64,000 bases of DNA from Thiocystis violascens DSM 198 (GCF_000227745.2 NC_018012.1:1521478-1585477), one strand, 5' to 3'; positions 44,800 through 52,966 are shown, counted from the first letter of the stretch. Notes: generated by a model not told the origin, from the sequence alone. Translations and numbers: made by a program.

Positions 44800-46707
44800 T
44801 TACCTCAGCGTGCCGCGATCAGCCTGCGCAGACTGCTCGATCAGCGTCACGATGGTCCCAATGAGCCGCTCCGGCAGCACTGGCTTGACCATCAGGTGGG
44901 CACCCAGGCGGGTGATGGCCGCCTGTAGGGGTGCCCGATCGTCCCCGGTCAGGATCACGACTGGGGGGGAGTTCTGCTGGTTGCTCGCCCGCAGCCACGC
45001 CAGGATGTCGAGGCCCAGGCAGCCCGGCATGCGGTGGTCGAGAATCACGGCGGCGTAGGTGTTCGGTGATTGCAGCAACAGGGCCTGCGCTGAGGTGCCG
45101 TCGGCGCACGCGTCGACGCTGAATCCGGCCTCGCGCAGGAAGCGCGCGAGCGGGGCGCGGATGCTGTCCTCGTCCTCGGCGAGCAGGAGGCGCTGTCCGC
45201 GATGCGGAGCGGTCTCAGCTGGAGTTGGCTCCGACCTCGAAGGTTTTAGCTCCAACTCCAACGGTTGATGCGCGACAGACAGCCCAACGGTGGCGGTCGG
45301 CTTCACCGGGAGATCGACTCGAAAGCAGCTGCCGACCCCCGGCTCGCTGGTGACCGTGAGGCGGCCACCGAGGGTCTCGACCATGCGCCGACTCAGCCAG
45401 AGACCCAGTCCGATCCCGGAGGAGACCGCCCCGGCAATCCCGCTGAAACCCTGGTAGAGGGGCTCGAAGATCCGTTCCTGCTCCGCCGGCTGAATCCCGA
45501 TGCCCTGATCGGTGACCTGGATGATCGCCTGCTCGCCGTCGTGGCTGGGCTTCAGGCGCAATTGGATGACGCCACCGTCGGTGAACTTGTCGGCATTGCG
45601 GATCAGGTTGTAGAGCACCTGGGTCAGGCGCGCGCGATCGCTGATCAGGGTGACGTCCGCCTCTGGTCGCGTCAGTTCGAGCCGATTACGCGGCGACAGC
45701 GTTGGCTCAAGCGTGGTGACCACCTCCTTGAGGAGTGCGCCGAGCACGAAGCGCTGGTAGGTCACCTCGATCGGATGCCCGGACTCGACCTTGGTCAGAT
45801 TGAGCACCTGCTCGATCAGCTCAAGCAGTTGGTTGGAGGCCCGCAGAATCACCGCCAGCGATTCGGTGCCGGGGCCGGTCTTATGGCGCTCGAGCAGGCG
45901 CGCATGGAGGATGATCGCCTGCAAGGGCGTGCGCAGCTCATGGCTGACATTGGCGAGAAAGAGCGTCTTGGCACGATTCGCCTGCTCGGCCGCATCGCGG
46001 GCCGTGCGGAGGTCCTGCGTGCGTGCCGCGACCTTGGCCTCGAGTTCCTCGGCATGGACCTCCAACTGCCGGTGATTCTCCGCGAGGTGTGCCCGCAGGG
46101 TGGTGACCGCGGCGTAGAGGCGATGGACCTCGGCTGGACTCGCGGCCGGCGGGTTGGGCAGTGCGGTCTCCAGTGGATCGCCCAAACGGCGCACCAACGT
46201 ACCCAGCGGGGCGAGCATGCGCAGGGATCGGTACGCGACCGCCAGGCCAAGCAGCAGTGTCAGGACCCCGAGCGGCGTCTCGGGATCGGGCGTCCCGGCG
46301 TCCAAGCTGGCGGAAGGTCTGCGGTCCTCGGCCAGGACCGGCGTCTCCACCCGCGCGGTGCGTTTGGCCTGCCCGTGCCCCGCGGTGGACTGCTCGGCCA
46401 CCACCTGCCCCTCGGCGTCCAGAAGCCGAACCTGGATCAGATCTGGGAACTTCAGCAGACTGTTGACGAGGGCCTGTGCATCCGGGCGCGAGTGCACCAG
46501 CAAGGCATAGCGGGCGTCCTCGGCCAAGATGGCGGCGAGTTCCTCAGCGGTGTGCAGGCTGAACAGCCGCGCCTGCTGCCAGGCGGTCCAGAAGAGGATC
46601 AACGGCACCGCCAGCCCGAGTCCCACCGCCAACAGCGCGAAGGCGTCAACGAGCTGGCGGACATAGGATTTCTGGCCCGAGGGAGGCCGCTCAGTCGTTG
46701 ACCACAT
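44800..46707 (-). CDS. Hybrid sensor histidine kinase with C-terminal receiver
   Basis: A 635-aa inner-membrane kinase. Helix 1 at about 20-42 and helix 2 at about 145-161 enclose a periplasmic domain of about 100 aa. A linker and coiled coil (about 200-245) lead to the HisKA domain with H256 in LANVSHELRTPLQ. The ATP-binding domain follows (NLIRNADKF, DQGIGIQPAEQERIFEP, GIGLGLWLSRRMVETLGG), then a receiver domain (about 515-630) with the Asp in VILDHRMPGCLG. The start MWSTTERPP overlaps the end of the substrate-binding-protein gene by 17 bp. Its partner Hpt and response regulator are encoded just upstream in the same run. Confidence 0.9.
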   Translation of the reverse strand: MWSTTERPPSGQKSYVRQLVDAFALLAVGLGLAVPLILFWTAWQQARLFSLHTAEELAAILAEDARYALLVHSRPDAQALVNSLLKFPDLIQVRLLDAEGQVVAEQSTAGHGQAKRTARVETPVLAEDRRPSASLDAGTPDPETPLGVLTLLLGLAVAYRSLRMLAPLGTLVRRLGDPLETALPNPPAASPAEVHRLYAAVTTLRAHLAENHRQLEVHAEELEAKVAARTQDLRTARDAAEQANRAKTLFLANVSHELRTPLQAIILHARLLERHKTGPGTESLAVILRASNQLLELIEQVLNLTKVESGHPIEVTYQRFVLGALLKEVVTTLEPTLSPRNRLELTRPEADVTLISDRARLTQVLYNLIRNADKFTDGGVIQLRLKPSHDGEQAIIQVTDQGIGIQPAEQERIFEPLYQGFSGIAGAVSSGIGLGLWLSRRMVETLGGRLTVTSEPGVGSCFRVDLPVKPTATVGLSVAHQPLELELKPSRSEPTPAETAPHRGQRLLLAEDEDSIRAPLARFLREAGFSVDACADGTSAQALLLQSPNTYAAVILDHRMPGCLGLDILAWLRASNQQNSPPVVILTGDDRAPLQAAITRLGAHLMVKPVLPERLIGTIVTLIEQSAQADRGTLR

Positions 46708-47623
46708 CGAAGCCTGTCTCCTCAGCCGGACGCGCCGCCAGTCCGATCGCACGGGCCGTGCGTGCGTTGAGCACCCGGCGGACCCAACGCAGATCCAACA
46801 GCCCCGCGCGCGCTTGAGTCAATTGGGTGGCCGCCGCGTGGCCCACCGCTCGATAATCGGGGGTGAGCGCGAAGAGCAGCCCCCGCTCAACCGTGTCGGC
46901 ATCGTCACTGATCACCGGAAACCCAACGTCCCAGCTCCGCCGCACGATCGGTGGAACCAGAATGTCGGGATTGAGCGCCAGGACGTCGCGATGGAACCAG
47001 ACGGCGCTGGTGGTGCTGGCCTCCCCTCTAACCCGTTCGATCGCCAAGGCCGCCGCGCGCAGATCGCTGACCGCGATCGGAATCCAACGCAGACCGAGCA
47101 CTTCGGCCGACCGCTGCGCGCGCCTGACCAGGTCGGCCGGCACCGTTTGAAGGTGGATGAAATACAGCACCTCGGTCGCTGGAGACAGCGCCCGCAACTG
47201 CTCGAGCACCAAGGCGGGATCGACAAAGCGTGAGAGTCCGTCACGCGCCTGCGGGGGTAAGGTTCCGACCAGGACCGGCAGGACCCGAGCACTGGGAAAG
47301 GTCCGCTTGGCTGCGGAATAGGCGGCGGCCCCAACGGCTACGACTTGCCGGGGTCGGCTCGACCAAGAGCGACTGCTCAGCTCACCGAGCACACAGACAC
47401 CGATGGGCTGGTCTACACCCTGCGCCAACCCTTCGGAGAGCTGATTGATGACCGCGTCATACGAGGGAGCCACGACGGGATAGACGAGCATCAGAGACGC
47501 TTCCTGGCAAACGTCGGCCAGCACAGCGCGCGCGGTCGGCTGCCAACACAGCAAGAGGGCCACCACCCAGACGCGCCAAACGGTCCATCTCCCTTTTCGC
47601 GAGCGATGACGCAACAGGCCCAT
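46691..47623 (-). CDS. Periplasmic substrate-binding protein (ABC_sub_bind type)
   Basis: A 310-aa exported protein. A signal peptide covers about residues 1-34 (VVALLLCWQPTARA) with no lipobox. The body is a two-lobe binding protein of the ABC_sub_bind/TrpX-like class (LMLVYPVVAPSYDAVINQL, VVAVGAAAYSAAKRTFP, FPVISDDADTVERGLLFALT). No ABC permease or ATPase is nearby. The gene overlaps the kinase gene, so the protein more probably delivers its ligand signal to the periplasmic sensor than to a transporter. This parallels LuxP-LuxQ and TorT-TorS; the ligand is unknown. Confidence 0.83.
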   Translation of the reverse strand: MGLLRHRSRKGRWTVWRVWVVALLLCWQPTARAVLADVCQEASLMLVYPVVAPSYDAVINQLSEGLAQGVDQPIGVCVLGELSSRSWSSRPRQVVAVGAAAYSAAKRTFPSARVLPVLVGTLPPQARDGLSRFVDPALVLEQLRALSPATEVLYFIHLQTVPADLVRRAQRSAEVLGLRWIPIAVSDLRAAALAIERVRGEASTTSAVWFHRDVLALNPDILVPPIVRRSWDVGFPVISDDADTVERGLLFALTPDYRAVGHAAATQLTQARAGLLDLRWVRRVLNARTARAIGLAARPAEETGFDVVND

Positions 47624-47687
47624 GCAAAGGGATCTCCTCTTTCAATGGGTACCGTGGCCAGGGTTCTCATCGCGTCCAAAAGTCTGG

Positions 47688-48068
47688 TCAGTCACTCATC
47701 TGGCCCGATGACCCGTTGCCACCGAGCACGGTGCAGACGGCCTCGACGGCTGCCGGTAGGCGCTGTCCCCAGCGCGCGGCCGCCGCCAGGTCGCCGGCCG
47801 CGAGCGCCTCCTCCAGGGCCACCAGCAGTGCTTCGAGTTGGGGTGTGGCCGCCTGCCGCGCGACGCCGACCGCGCGATGCGCCGCCTCACGGCAGACGGC
47901 GGTCTCGCGGCTGTAGCGATCCACGTCGAGTAGCAGACCGCCGCGCGTTGGGTCGTCCAGCAGATCGAGCAGGCCGATCAGCGTCCCGTCGCGGACGTCG
48001 GCGCGCCCGCCCGCGCGGGCGAGTGCCAGATCTGGGTCGTGGATGGCCTTGATATCCGCAGTTGTCAT
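47688..48068 (-). CDS. Hpt-domain phosphotransfer protein
   Basis: A 126-aa helical protein with the start MTTADIKAIHDPDLALARAG and the phospho-accepting His probably in EAAHRAVGVARQAATPQL (about residue 72), in the position where Hpt proteins have HxLKG. Two further helices follow (LEALLVALEEALAAGDLAAA). The LKG part is not conserved, so it is a divergent Hpt. The start codon has a strong GAGGAGG site. Placed between the response regulator and the sensor genes, it should carry phosphate from the hybrid kinase receiver to the regulator. Confidence 0.72.
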   Translation of the reverse strand: MTTADIKAIHDPDLALARAGGRADVRDGTLIGLLDLLDDPTRGGLLLDVDRYSRETAVCREAAHRAVGVARQAATPQLEALLVALEEALAAGDLAAAARWGQRLPAAVEAVCTVLGGNGSSGQMSD

Positions 48069-48088
48069 GACGGGACTCCTCCTCTTGG

Positions 48089-48862
48089 CTAATCATCGAC
48101 GAGGCCGAGCTCGCGACAGAGGCGATAGATGCGGATGGTTGTGTCGACACCGAGGAGCGCCTTGATCTCTGCGATCTTCTTGTCGACGTACTTCTTGGTG
48201 ATCGGCAGCGTCGCGGCGATCTCCGCGGGCGAATGCCCCTCGAGCAGGAGGCGCAGGACATCGCCGCGACGCCCCGCCAGCAGCTGCGAGCGGACCTCGG
48301 CCTCGGCGCCCGCAATGTGCATATCGAGCCGTGCCTGGAGCATCGGCTCCACATAGCGCCCACCCAAGGCGACGCTGCGCACCGCCCGCCACAACTCCTC
48401 CGGTAAGACCCCTTTCCCCAGATAGCCCGCCGCCCCGGCGTCCAGACAGGCGCGCACGAGGTCAGGCTCGGCGTGGACGCTGAGACAGATGACACGCACC
48501 TCGGTCCATTGGCGCTGCAGCGCGGCGATGGTCTCCGCTCCTCCCAGGGTGCAGAGCAGGCCGTCGCGATCCGGCATGCGTAGGTCCACGAGGACCACGT
48601 CGGGTCGTAAGTGGCGCGTATCGCGCAGCATCTGGCTGCGGGTGGCACAGGTGCTCACGACCTTCACCACCGAACCGGCCACCTGCGGCAACAGCTCGGC
48701 GACCGCCGTGCGCAGCAGGGCCTCGTCTTCCGCAATCAGGACGCGAATGGGCGAGATCCTGAATCTGTCCAGGCGATCGGGCATCGCCTCGTCCGCATCA
48801 GCGGACGATCGGAGCCGGCTACGAGGACGTCGCTGCAGACGTCCAACCCTGTGGTCTGTCAT
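48089..48862 (-). CDS. Response regulator with LuxR-type DNA-binding domain
   Basis: A 257-aa regulator. The receiver domain (about 38-160) has the acidic pair in IAEDEAL and the phosphate-accepting Asp in VVLVDLRMPD (about 93). The C-terminal helix-turn-helix (about 195-250: LRLLLEGHSPAEIAATLPIT, KKYVDKKIAEIKALLGV) is of the LuxR/NarL kind. The start may be at 48862 or at 48784 (MPDRLDRFRIS). It is the first gene of the run and faces the phytochelatin-synthase-like gene across 200 bp that hold two dyads. Confidence 0.87.
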   Translation of the reverse strand: MTDHRVGRLQRRPRSRLRSSADADEAMPDRLDRFRISPIRVLIAEDEALLRTAVAELLPQVAGSVVKVVSTCATRSQMLRDTRHLRPDVVLVDLRMPDRDGLLCTLGGAETIAALQRQWTEVRVICLSVHAEPDLVRACLDAGAAGYLGKGVLPEELWRAVRSVALGGRYVEPMLQARLDMHIAGAEAEVRSQLLAGRRGDVLRLLLEGHSPAEIAATLPITKKYVDKKIAEIKALLGVDTTIRIYRLCRELGLVDD

Positions 48863-48921
48863 GGATTTAGCCTTATGTTGGCGGACTCCTGGTTAGCATA
48901 GCGATGCGCGTCAGGCTCACA

Positions 48922-48976
48922 AGGCATCAAAGACGCCAGTTTTCGCCGTGACAGATGCAAGTGGCGTCAAAGACGC
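48922..48976. promoter_or_regulatory. Two 15-bp dyads spaced 40 bp, candidate response-regulator sites
   Basis: GGCATCAAAGACGCC (48922-48936) and GGCGTCAAAGACGCC (48962-48976) differ by one base. The second is a perfect dyad (GGCGTC, AAA, GACGCC). They sit exactly 40 bp apart, near four helical turns, between the divergent response regulator and peptidase genes. That spacing places bound dimers on the same face of the DNA. Confidence 0.6.
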
Positions 48977-49062
48977 CTAGGCAAGCCGCTCACGCCTGGC
49001 TAGTGTGGATTTCAGACATTGATCGTGGCTCCCAGCCACCGCCCTGTCCGGAGACACACCTG

Positions 49063-49794
49063 ATGAACGACACAACATCCTCGGCACCGATCAAAGCGCC
49101 TAGCCGTCGCCGAGCCCGCCGATGGGCGCTGGGACTGGTGCTACTCCTCGCGGTCCTGGGTGCCCTGACCTGGCACGGGCGGACGCTGGTGGCGCCGCAC
49201 CCGGAGCGTTTTGCGAGCGGCGTGTCGACCGCTGGCCTCGCCTTGACGGAGCTCCAGCAAACCCCACTAGCTGAGCGTTTTCTGCGGGATTTCCGAACAC
49301 AGGAGCTGTGGTCCTCGTGCGGACCGGCGAGCCTGCGCAACGTCCTCAGTTCCCTGGACCGGCCGGGCGAGCGCGAGCGCGACCTCTTTCAGGGCGACAC
49401 GCTGGCGTGGCTACGGATGGCGGTGACGGGTATGACCCTCGACGAGGTGGCGGCGCTGGCCGAAGCAACGGGGATCGGGCAGGTCCAGGTGCGACGCAAT
49501 CTGAGCAAACAGGAGCTCCGCACCCTCTTCGAATCGCTGAGCACACCCGGACGCCGGCTGATCGTGAACTTCGACCGGGCTCCGATTCATGGCGTGTCGC
49601 TCGGCCATTTCTCGCCCATCGGCGGCTACGACCCGGCGAGCGATCGGGTGCTGCTGCTCGATGTCACGCCTGGATTCGGACTGCAATTGGTTCCGACTGC
49701 CCTGCTTGCGGCGGCCATGCGCACTCAAGACCCGGTGAGCGAACGTTCCCGGGGGTTGATCCAGATCGATGCCGGACCACGCGATGCTGACTAG
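49063..49794 (+). CDS. Phytochelatin-synthase-like peptidase
   Basis: A 243-aa protein of the phytochelatin synthase (PCS) family, a papain-like fold. An N-terminal helix (about residues 20-36) anchors or exports it. The catalytic triad is C86 (SSCGPASLRNVL), H182 (SLGHFSPIGGYD) and D200 (RVLLLDVTPG). Bacterial short forms mostly hydrolyse glutathione or its conjugates to gamma-Glu-Cys and do not polymerise it. Plant-type C-terminal metal-binding Cys pairs are absent. I chose the ATG at 49063; the frame upstream runs through the dyad sites. It is divergent from the response regulator and may be its target. Confidence 0.85.
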   Translation: MNDTTSSAPIKAPSRRRARRWALGLVLLLAVLGALTWHGRTLVAPHPERFASGVSTAGLALTELQQTPLAERFLRDFRTQELWSSCGPASLRNVLSSLDRPGERERDLFQGDTLAWLRMAVTGMTLDEVAALAEATGIGQVQVRRNLSKQELRTLFESLSTPGRRLIVNFDRAPIHGVSLGHFSPIGGYDPASDRVLLLDVTPGFGLQLVPTALLAAAMRTQDPVSERSRGLIQIDAGPRDAD

Positions 49795-49846
49795 ACGCGA
49801 TGGATCCACGGGTGGCTCGGGACCGCAATCGGCCAGCCGTGCTCGC

Positions 49847-50279
49847 TCATCCAGGCGCGGTCATGGCCCGCACCATCCGCAGCACGCGACGTCCGTAAGC
49901 ACGCGCAATGGCGGCGTTCTTCCAATGGTGATATCGGCCAACGCCCAGCTCGAGGTCATCCGGCGCGGATTGGATGGCCTCGGCAAGGATCTCGGCGGCG
50001 ATCTCGAGGTTGGTGTGGGCGTCGAGCAACTGGACCGGATCCGCCACCTTGTCGCCGTGCCAATGCAGATTGATTTGCATCAGACCGACATCGATCGCCT
50101 GAGGGCGATGGCGGGCCATGAGCTGCCGAAGCGCTCGCGCGGCGGTCTGGCGAGACCGATGGAACTGTGGACCTTTGGGTCCGCGCAGGGTGTAGGGCCA
50201 GGGTGCGGAGGTGTGCGGCCCGGCGCGATGACGTGTCTCTTGCAAGGCGACGCCGTAAAGCAGCCTGGGGTCGAGTCCG
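49847..50279 (-). pseudogene. 3' part of interrupted lytic transglycosylase gene
   Basis: This part reads (R)LLYGVALQETRHRAGPHTSA then VGLMQINLHWHGDKVADPV and a helical end; the Glu of LQET is the catalytic residue of SLT-type lytic transglycosylases. Its 5' part lies at 51465-51704 beyond an IS4-type element. Removing the element and one copy of the 10-bp duplication joins VWTDVARRHGLD to PRLLYGVALQ in frame, giving about 220 aa. Such enzymes open peptidoglycan for conjugation. The gene is inactive in its present form. Confidence 0.85.
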
Positions 50280-51464
50280 CTCATCACCTATCAGTTACTC
50301 ACGGGCATGAAAAGCGGGCAACGGGAGGTCGTTTTGAAGGCACCGCTTCAGACGGCGCAGGCCGCGCGTGAACCACGAGACCAGGCTACGATAGAGTTTC
50401 CTGAAGCTCCAATGCGCGGGGTCGTTCTGCGCCTGGACTTTTTTTCGAGTGGTGTCGGATCGTTCAGCCCCTCGTCTCGGCCGGCGCGAACACACCAGTA
50501 CATGACCAAGGCCATGATGAGCACCAGTCGCTCCAAACGCTCGGCATGCTGGAGTTGCGAATCCTCCAAGTCGAAGCCCCGGCCCTTGACGTCGGAGAAC
50601 ATCGGTTCGATGGCCCAGCGAGCAGCGTCGTCAAGCACGCTTGCCCGTGTCGGGGCGGCGTCCATGGCAATGATCCACGGCTCGGGGTGGCCATCCTCGT
50701 GCAGGATCCCGAGGTTCGTGATCACCCCCTGCGCAAACAGGCGCACACCGGTGAAGTAACGTTCCGTCACCCCGTGTGCCAACGCGCCCGTCGTCGTCTC
50801 ATCGCCCTGCCCGGTATCCGTTAGCACGTTGCTCTTCAGGCGCAGCCGGTAGCTCCAGCCCCGGGCTTGGAGCCACCCGAACAGGCCCGCCGACGGATAG
50901 AACCGGTCCGCCGATAGCAGCACGCGCGCCCCGGACGGCAGCCAGGCCAGGAGCGGCTCCAACACCACCTGCTGGCCCGCGAAGCCGAGATTGGCCGCCC
51001 CTTCCTCAGCCCGCCACGCCAGCGGTATCGCGCGATCACCCACCCGCAACGCCACCATCAGCAGCGCCATCCGATCACCCAAATCGGTTTGGTCCAGGCT
51101 CAACAACACCGTCTGACCATGGCTGGCCGCCTTCGCCAACTCCGCTCGTGCAAAGGGCTCAATCACCATTCCCGGACCCAACCGCGGATTCTTCAGCAAA
51201 CGCCTCAGCCATTGCTCGCGCATGTCCTGCCGCTCGGTGTCCAAGGGCAGCAGATTGGCCAACTCCACCGTGTTCGGGGTTTGGCCTTCGATCATCGCCC
51301 CGACCGCCAACGCCAGCTTGCTCACCACCGTCTTGCGCAGACGCGGGTGCACCTCGCGCAGCCCGCACGCCACTTCATCAGCCAATCGTTTGACGCTTCC
51401 CATGATCCTCAATCACCTCAACATCGACTGAGCGGCAGTTTGCCAGAATGTGATAGGTGATGAG
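50280..51464 (-). mobile_element. IS4-family insertion sequence with target duplication
   Basis: A 1185-bp element with 14-bp perfect inverted ends (CTCATCACCTATCA at 50280-50293 and its complement at 51451-51464). It is flanked by the 10-bp direct repeat GTCGAGTCCG at 50270-50279 and 51465-51474. The element splits a lytic transglycosylase gene. Ends and duplication are unchanged, so the insertion looks recent. Confidence 0.92.
50348..51403 (-). CDS. IS4-family transposase
   Basis: A 351-aa DDE transposase counted from the ATG at 51403. The catalytic residues are in TVLLSLDQTDLGDRM (first Asp), RVLLSADRFYPSAGLFG (second Asp) and IEPMFSDVKGRGFDLEDSQL (Glu). The latter fits the Y-(2)-R-(3)-E-(6)-K-type region of IS4 enzymes in a degenerate form. 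N-terminal helices (KRLADEVACGLREVHPRLRK) probably bind the ends. It looks complete. Confidence 0.9.
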   Translation of the reverse strand: MGSVKRLADEVACGLREVHPRLRKTVVSKLALAVGAMIEGQTPNTVELANLLPLDTERQDMREQWLRRLLKNPRLGPGMVIEPFARAELAKAASHGQTVLLSLDQTDLGDRMALLMVALRVGDRAIPLAWRAEEGAANLGFAGQQVVLEPLLAWLPSGARVLLSADRFYPSAGLFGWLQARGWSYRLRLKSNVLTDTGQGDETTTGALAHGVTERYFTGVRLFAQGVITNLGILHEDGHPEPWIIAMDAAPTRASVLDDAARWAIEPMFSDVKGRGFDLEDSQLQHAERLERLVLIMALVMYWCVRAGRDEGLNDPTPLEKKSRRRTTPRIGASGNSIVAWSRGSRAACAV

Positions 51465-51704
51465 GTCGAGTCCGTGACGACGCGCAACGTCCGTCCAGAC
51501 GGTGCCATCCAGGAAGCCCGAGGCATCCGCACCTGCCCTCAACGCTGGCGCGGTCCCCGTGACAACGGATACGAGCGATGCGGGCGTCGCGGCTGACGTG
51601 GACGCGGCGGCGACCAGCCGAATCGACGGTTGATCCTGCGCCGTCGCGGCGGCCGAGCAGAACAGGACCAGGAACAGAATGAATGATGAGTGGAGCATGC
51701 GCAT
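51465..51704 (-). pseudogene. 5' part of interrupted lytic transglycosylase gene
   Basis: It begins with a signal peptide (MRMLHSSFILFLVLFCSAAA) and runs through DGTVWTDVARRHGLD, where the IS4-type element begins. In the present sequence the frame continues into the element and ends at 51378. The rest of the enzyme is at 49847-50279. The gene belongs with the conjugative transfer genes that follow on the other strand. Confidence 0.82.
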
Positions 51705-51786
51705 AAATGATTCATCCGATCAATCGACCATCAGAGGTTCAATCAATGCACGAGTCTATCCATAATTTTCATTTTTCTGGCGCAAT

Positions 51787-51845
51787 AACGGTTAATCCCA
51801 CCACAACCGTTCATCGTCATAAACGGTCACTTTGGATTAACCGTT
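51787..51845. promoter_or_regulatory. Nested inverted repeats with ATTAACCGTT motif, candidate operator
   Basis: AACGGTTAATCC (51787-51798) and GGATTAACCGTT (51834-51845) are perfect 12-bp inverted copies 35 bp apart. Between them ACCGTT ... AACGGT forms a second dyad. A third exact copy of ATTAACCGTT is at 52805-52814, again paired with AACGGT (52790-52795). The cluster lies in the AT-rich leader of the transfer genes and looks like a regulator's site array. Confidence 0.55.
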
Positions 51846-51973
51846 TTTCATTGCGCGGCAGCGTCCCACTGCGCAAGACTCATTGCAGTGCACATCCTCG
51901 ACACTCGACTGACCAGATCGCCGCAGCGCGGCGGCTCGGTCGGCCGCCCCGCAGCTCGGAGGAGAATCCCGCG

Positions 51974-52702
51974 ATGGCTATCGACCCCAGCGAAGAGACG
52001 ACCACTTCATCGCCGCCCCTACCCTCGGCCGCCGATCCCCGTCAGCCCCTTGCCGCGATCAAGGCTGCGGCACCCGGTCGCTCCGCCCGCGCCTATCGCC
52101 ACAGCCGCCCCGTCTTTGATCGACAGATCCGCATTCACAGTGAGTATGCGCGGCGGCTGGTCAGCCTCAGACAGTTCCGCCCCACCATGACCGCCCTCTA
52201 CGGCATCGACGTCATCCTGCGGATCGTCGCGACTGATGAGGAAGCCGATCAGTTCGAGACGGTGATCACCCAGCGGCTCGAGGAGCTCAGCGTGGCCATC
52301 CTCGCCGAGCGCGAGCACTGGCAGCTCGAACTCGAGCGGCACGACCTGCTGAAGGCACGTCCCCGCTACACCCATCCGGTCGATCTCAAGGTACAGATCG
52401 CCTCGCCCCACATCGGCGCCTACACCCATCTGATCCTCGAACTCGACCAGGTGATGATCGCGATCGACACCCTCTGGCTGTCGGGTCTGCTCTCCAGCAA
52501 GGAGCGTACGGAGATCGAAGTCACCTGGCGCAACCGCCTCGGGCGCGCCGCCCAGAGTTTCATCGAGCTGCATCGCTACGCCTATGACGAGGCGAAGCGA
52601 CGGGGTCAGCGTGACGCGGTCGACAACGCCGCCCGCGAGATCGTGACCGTAAGCGACGAGGACTTGTCAGGCGAGACGGACAGCGATTTTGACACGGAGT
52701 GA
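51974..52702 (+). CDS. Conjugative-element protein, AcaB/DUF1845-like
   Basis: A 242-aa soluble protein. The first 55 residues are Pro/Ala/Ser-rich and disordered. The rest is helical with blocks such as VFDRQIRIHSEYARRLVSLR, VDLKVQIASPHIGAYTHLIL and ELDQVMIAIDTLWLSGLLSS that resemble AcaB/DUF1845-type proteins (TIGR03761) of integrative conjugative elements. AcaB-type proteins assist regulation or DNA handling; the function here is not certain. The ATG at 51974 has a GGAGGAGA site. The upstream frame crosses the inverted repeats and is not coding. Confidence 0.55.
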   Translation: MAIDPSEETTTSSPPLPSAADPRQPLAAIKAAAPGRSARAYRHSRPVFDRQIRIHSEYARRLVSLRQFRPTMTALYGIDVILRIVATDEEADQFETVITQRLEELSVAILAEREHWQLELERHDLLKARPRYTHPVDLKVQIASPHIGAYTHLILELDQVMIAIDTLWLSGLLSSKERTEIEVTWRNRLGRAAQSFIELHRYAYDEAKRRGQRDAVDNAAREIVTVSDEDLSGETDSDFDTE

Positions 52703-52744
52703 CGTGCCAACCGACTCACCGCTGGCGCAGAGGACAGTATTCAG

Positions 52745-52903
52745 ATGTATCGAATCCATGGCATCGAAGACCTGATCCGATCCCTCAATAACGGTAAACG
52801 TGCAATTAACCGTTCACAAACGAGTCATGCTCCGCATCCCTTTATGATTCACCGGCCCTTATTCGACGATCTGCGCTCCAATAAGCCGCTTCCGGTCGAT
52901 TGA
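52745..52903 (+). CDS. Small ORF, 52 aa
   Basis: A short frame from ATG with an AGAGGA site about 10 nt upstream: MYRIHGIEDLIRSLNNGKRA then a basic part. It is in the gap between the AcaB-like and DUF2857 genes, on the same strand with tight spacing. The third ATTAACCGTT copy lies inside it, so it might be leader sequence and not a gene. No family is recognised. Confidence 0.35.
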   Translation: MYRIHGIEDLIRSLNNGKRAINRSQTSHAPHPFMIHRPLFDDLRSNKPLPVD

Positions 52904-52932
52904 GCGCCATGCAAGCACGCAAAGAGGCTTAA

Positions 52933-52966
52933 ATGGAAAATCAAGATATCACCATTCTCCTCTTAC
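52933..52966 (+). pseudogene. Original 5' end of the DUF2857 gene, cut off by an IS
   Basis: ATG at 52933 with an AGAGG site starts MENQDITILLL. The IS701-type element enters after 34 bases. Joining to 54491 gives QRMTQQFHEADYE in frame, so these are the first codons of the DUF2857 gene. Confidence 0.8.

Noticed and set aside
45265..46701. A 478-codon open frame opposite the hybrid kinase
   Set aside because: Antisense shadow of a well-supported kinase gene, with no ribosome site and no likeness to any family.
48955..49062. A longer N-terminus for the phytochelatin-synthase-like protein
   Set aside because: It would run through the second dyad and lacks a ribosome site; the ATG at 49063 gives a typical start with a membrane segment.
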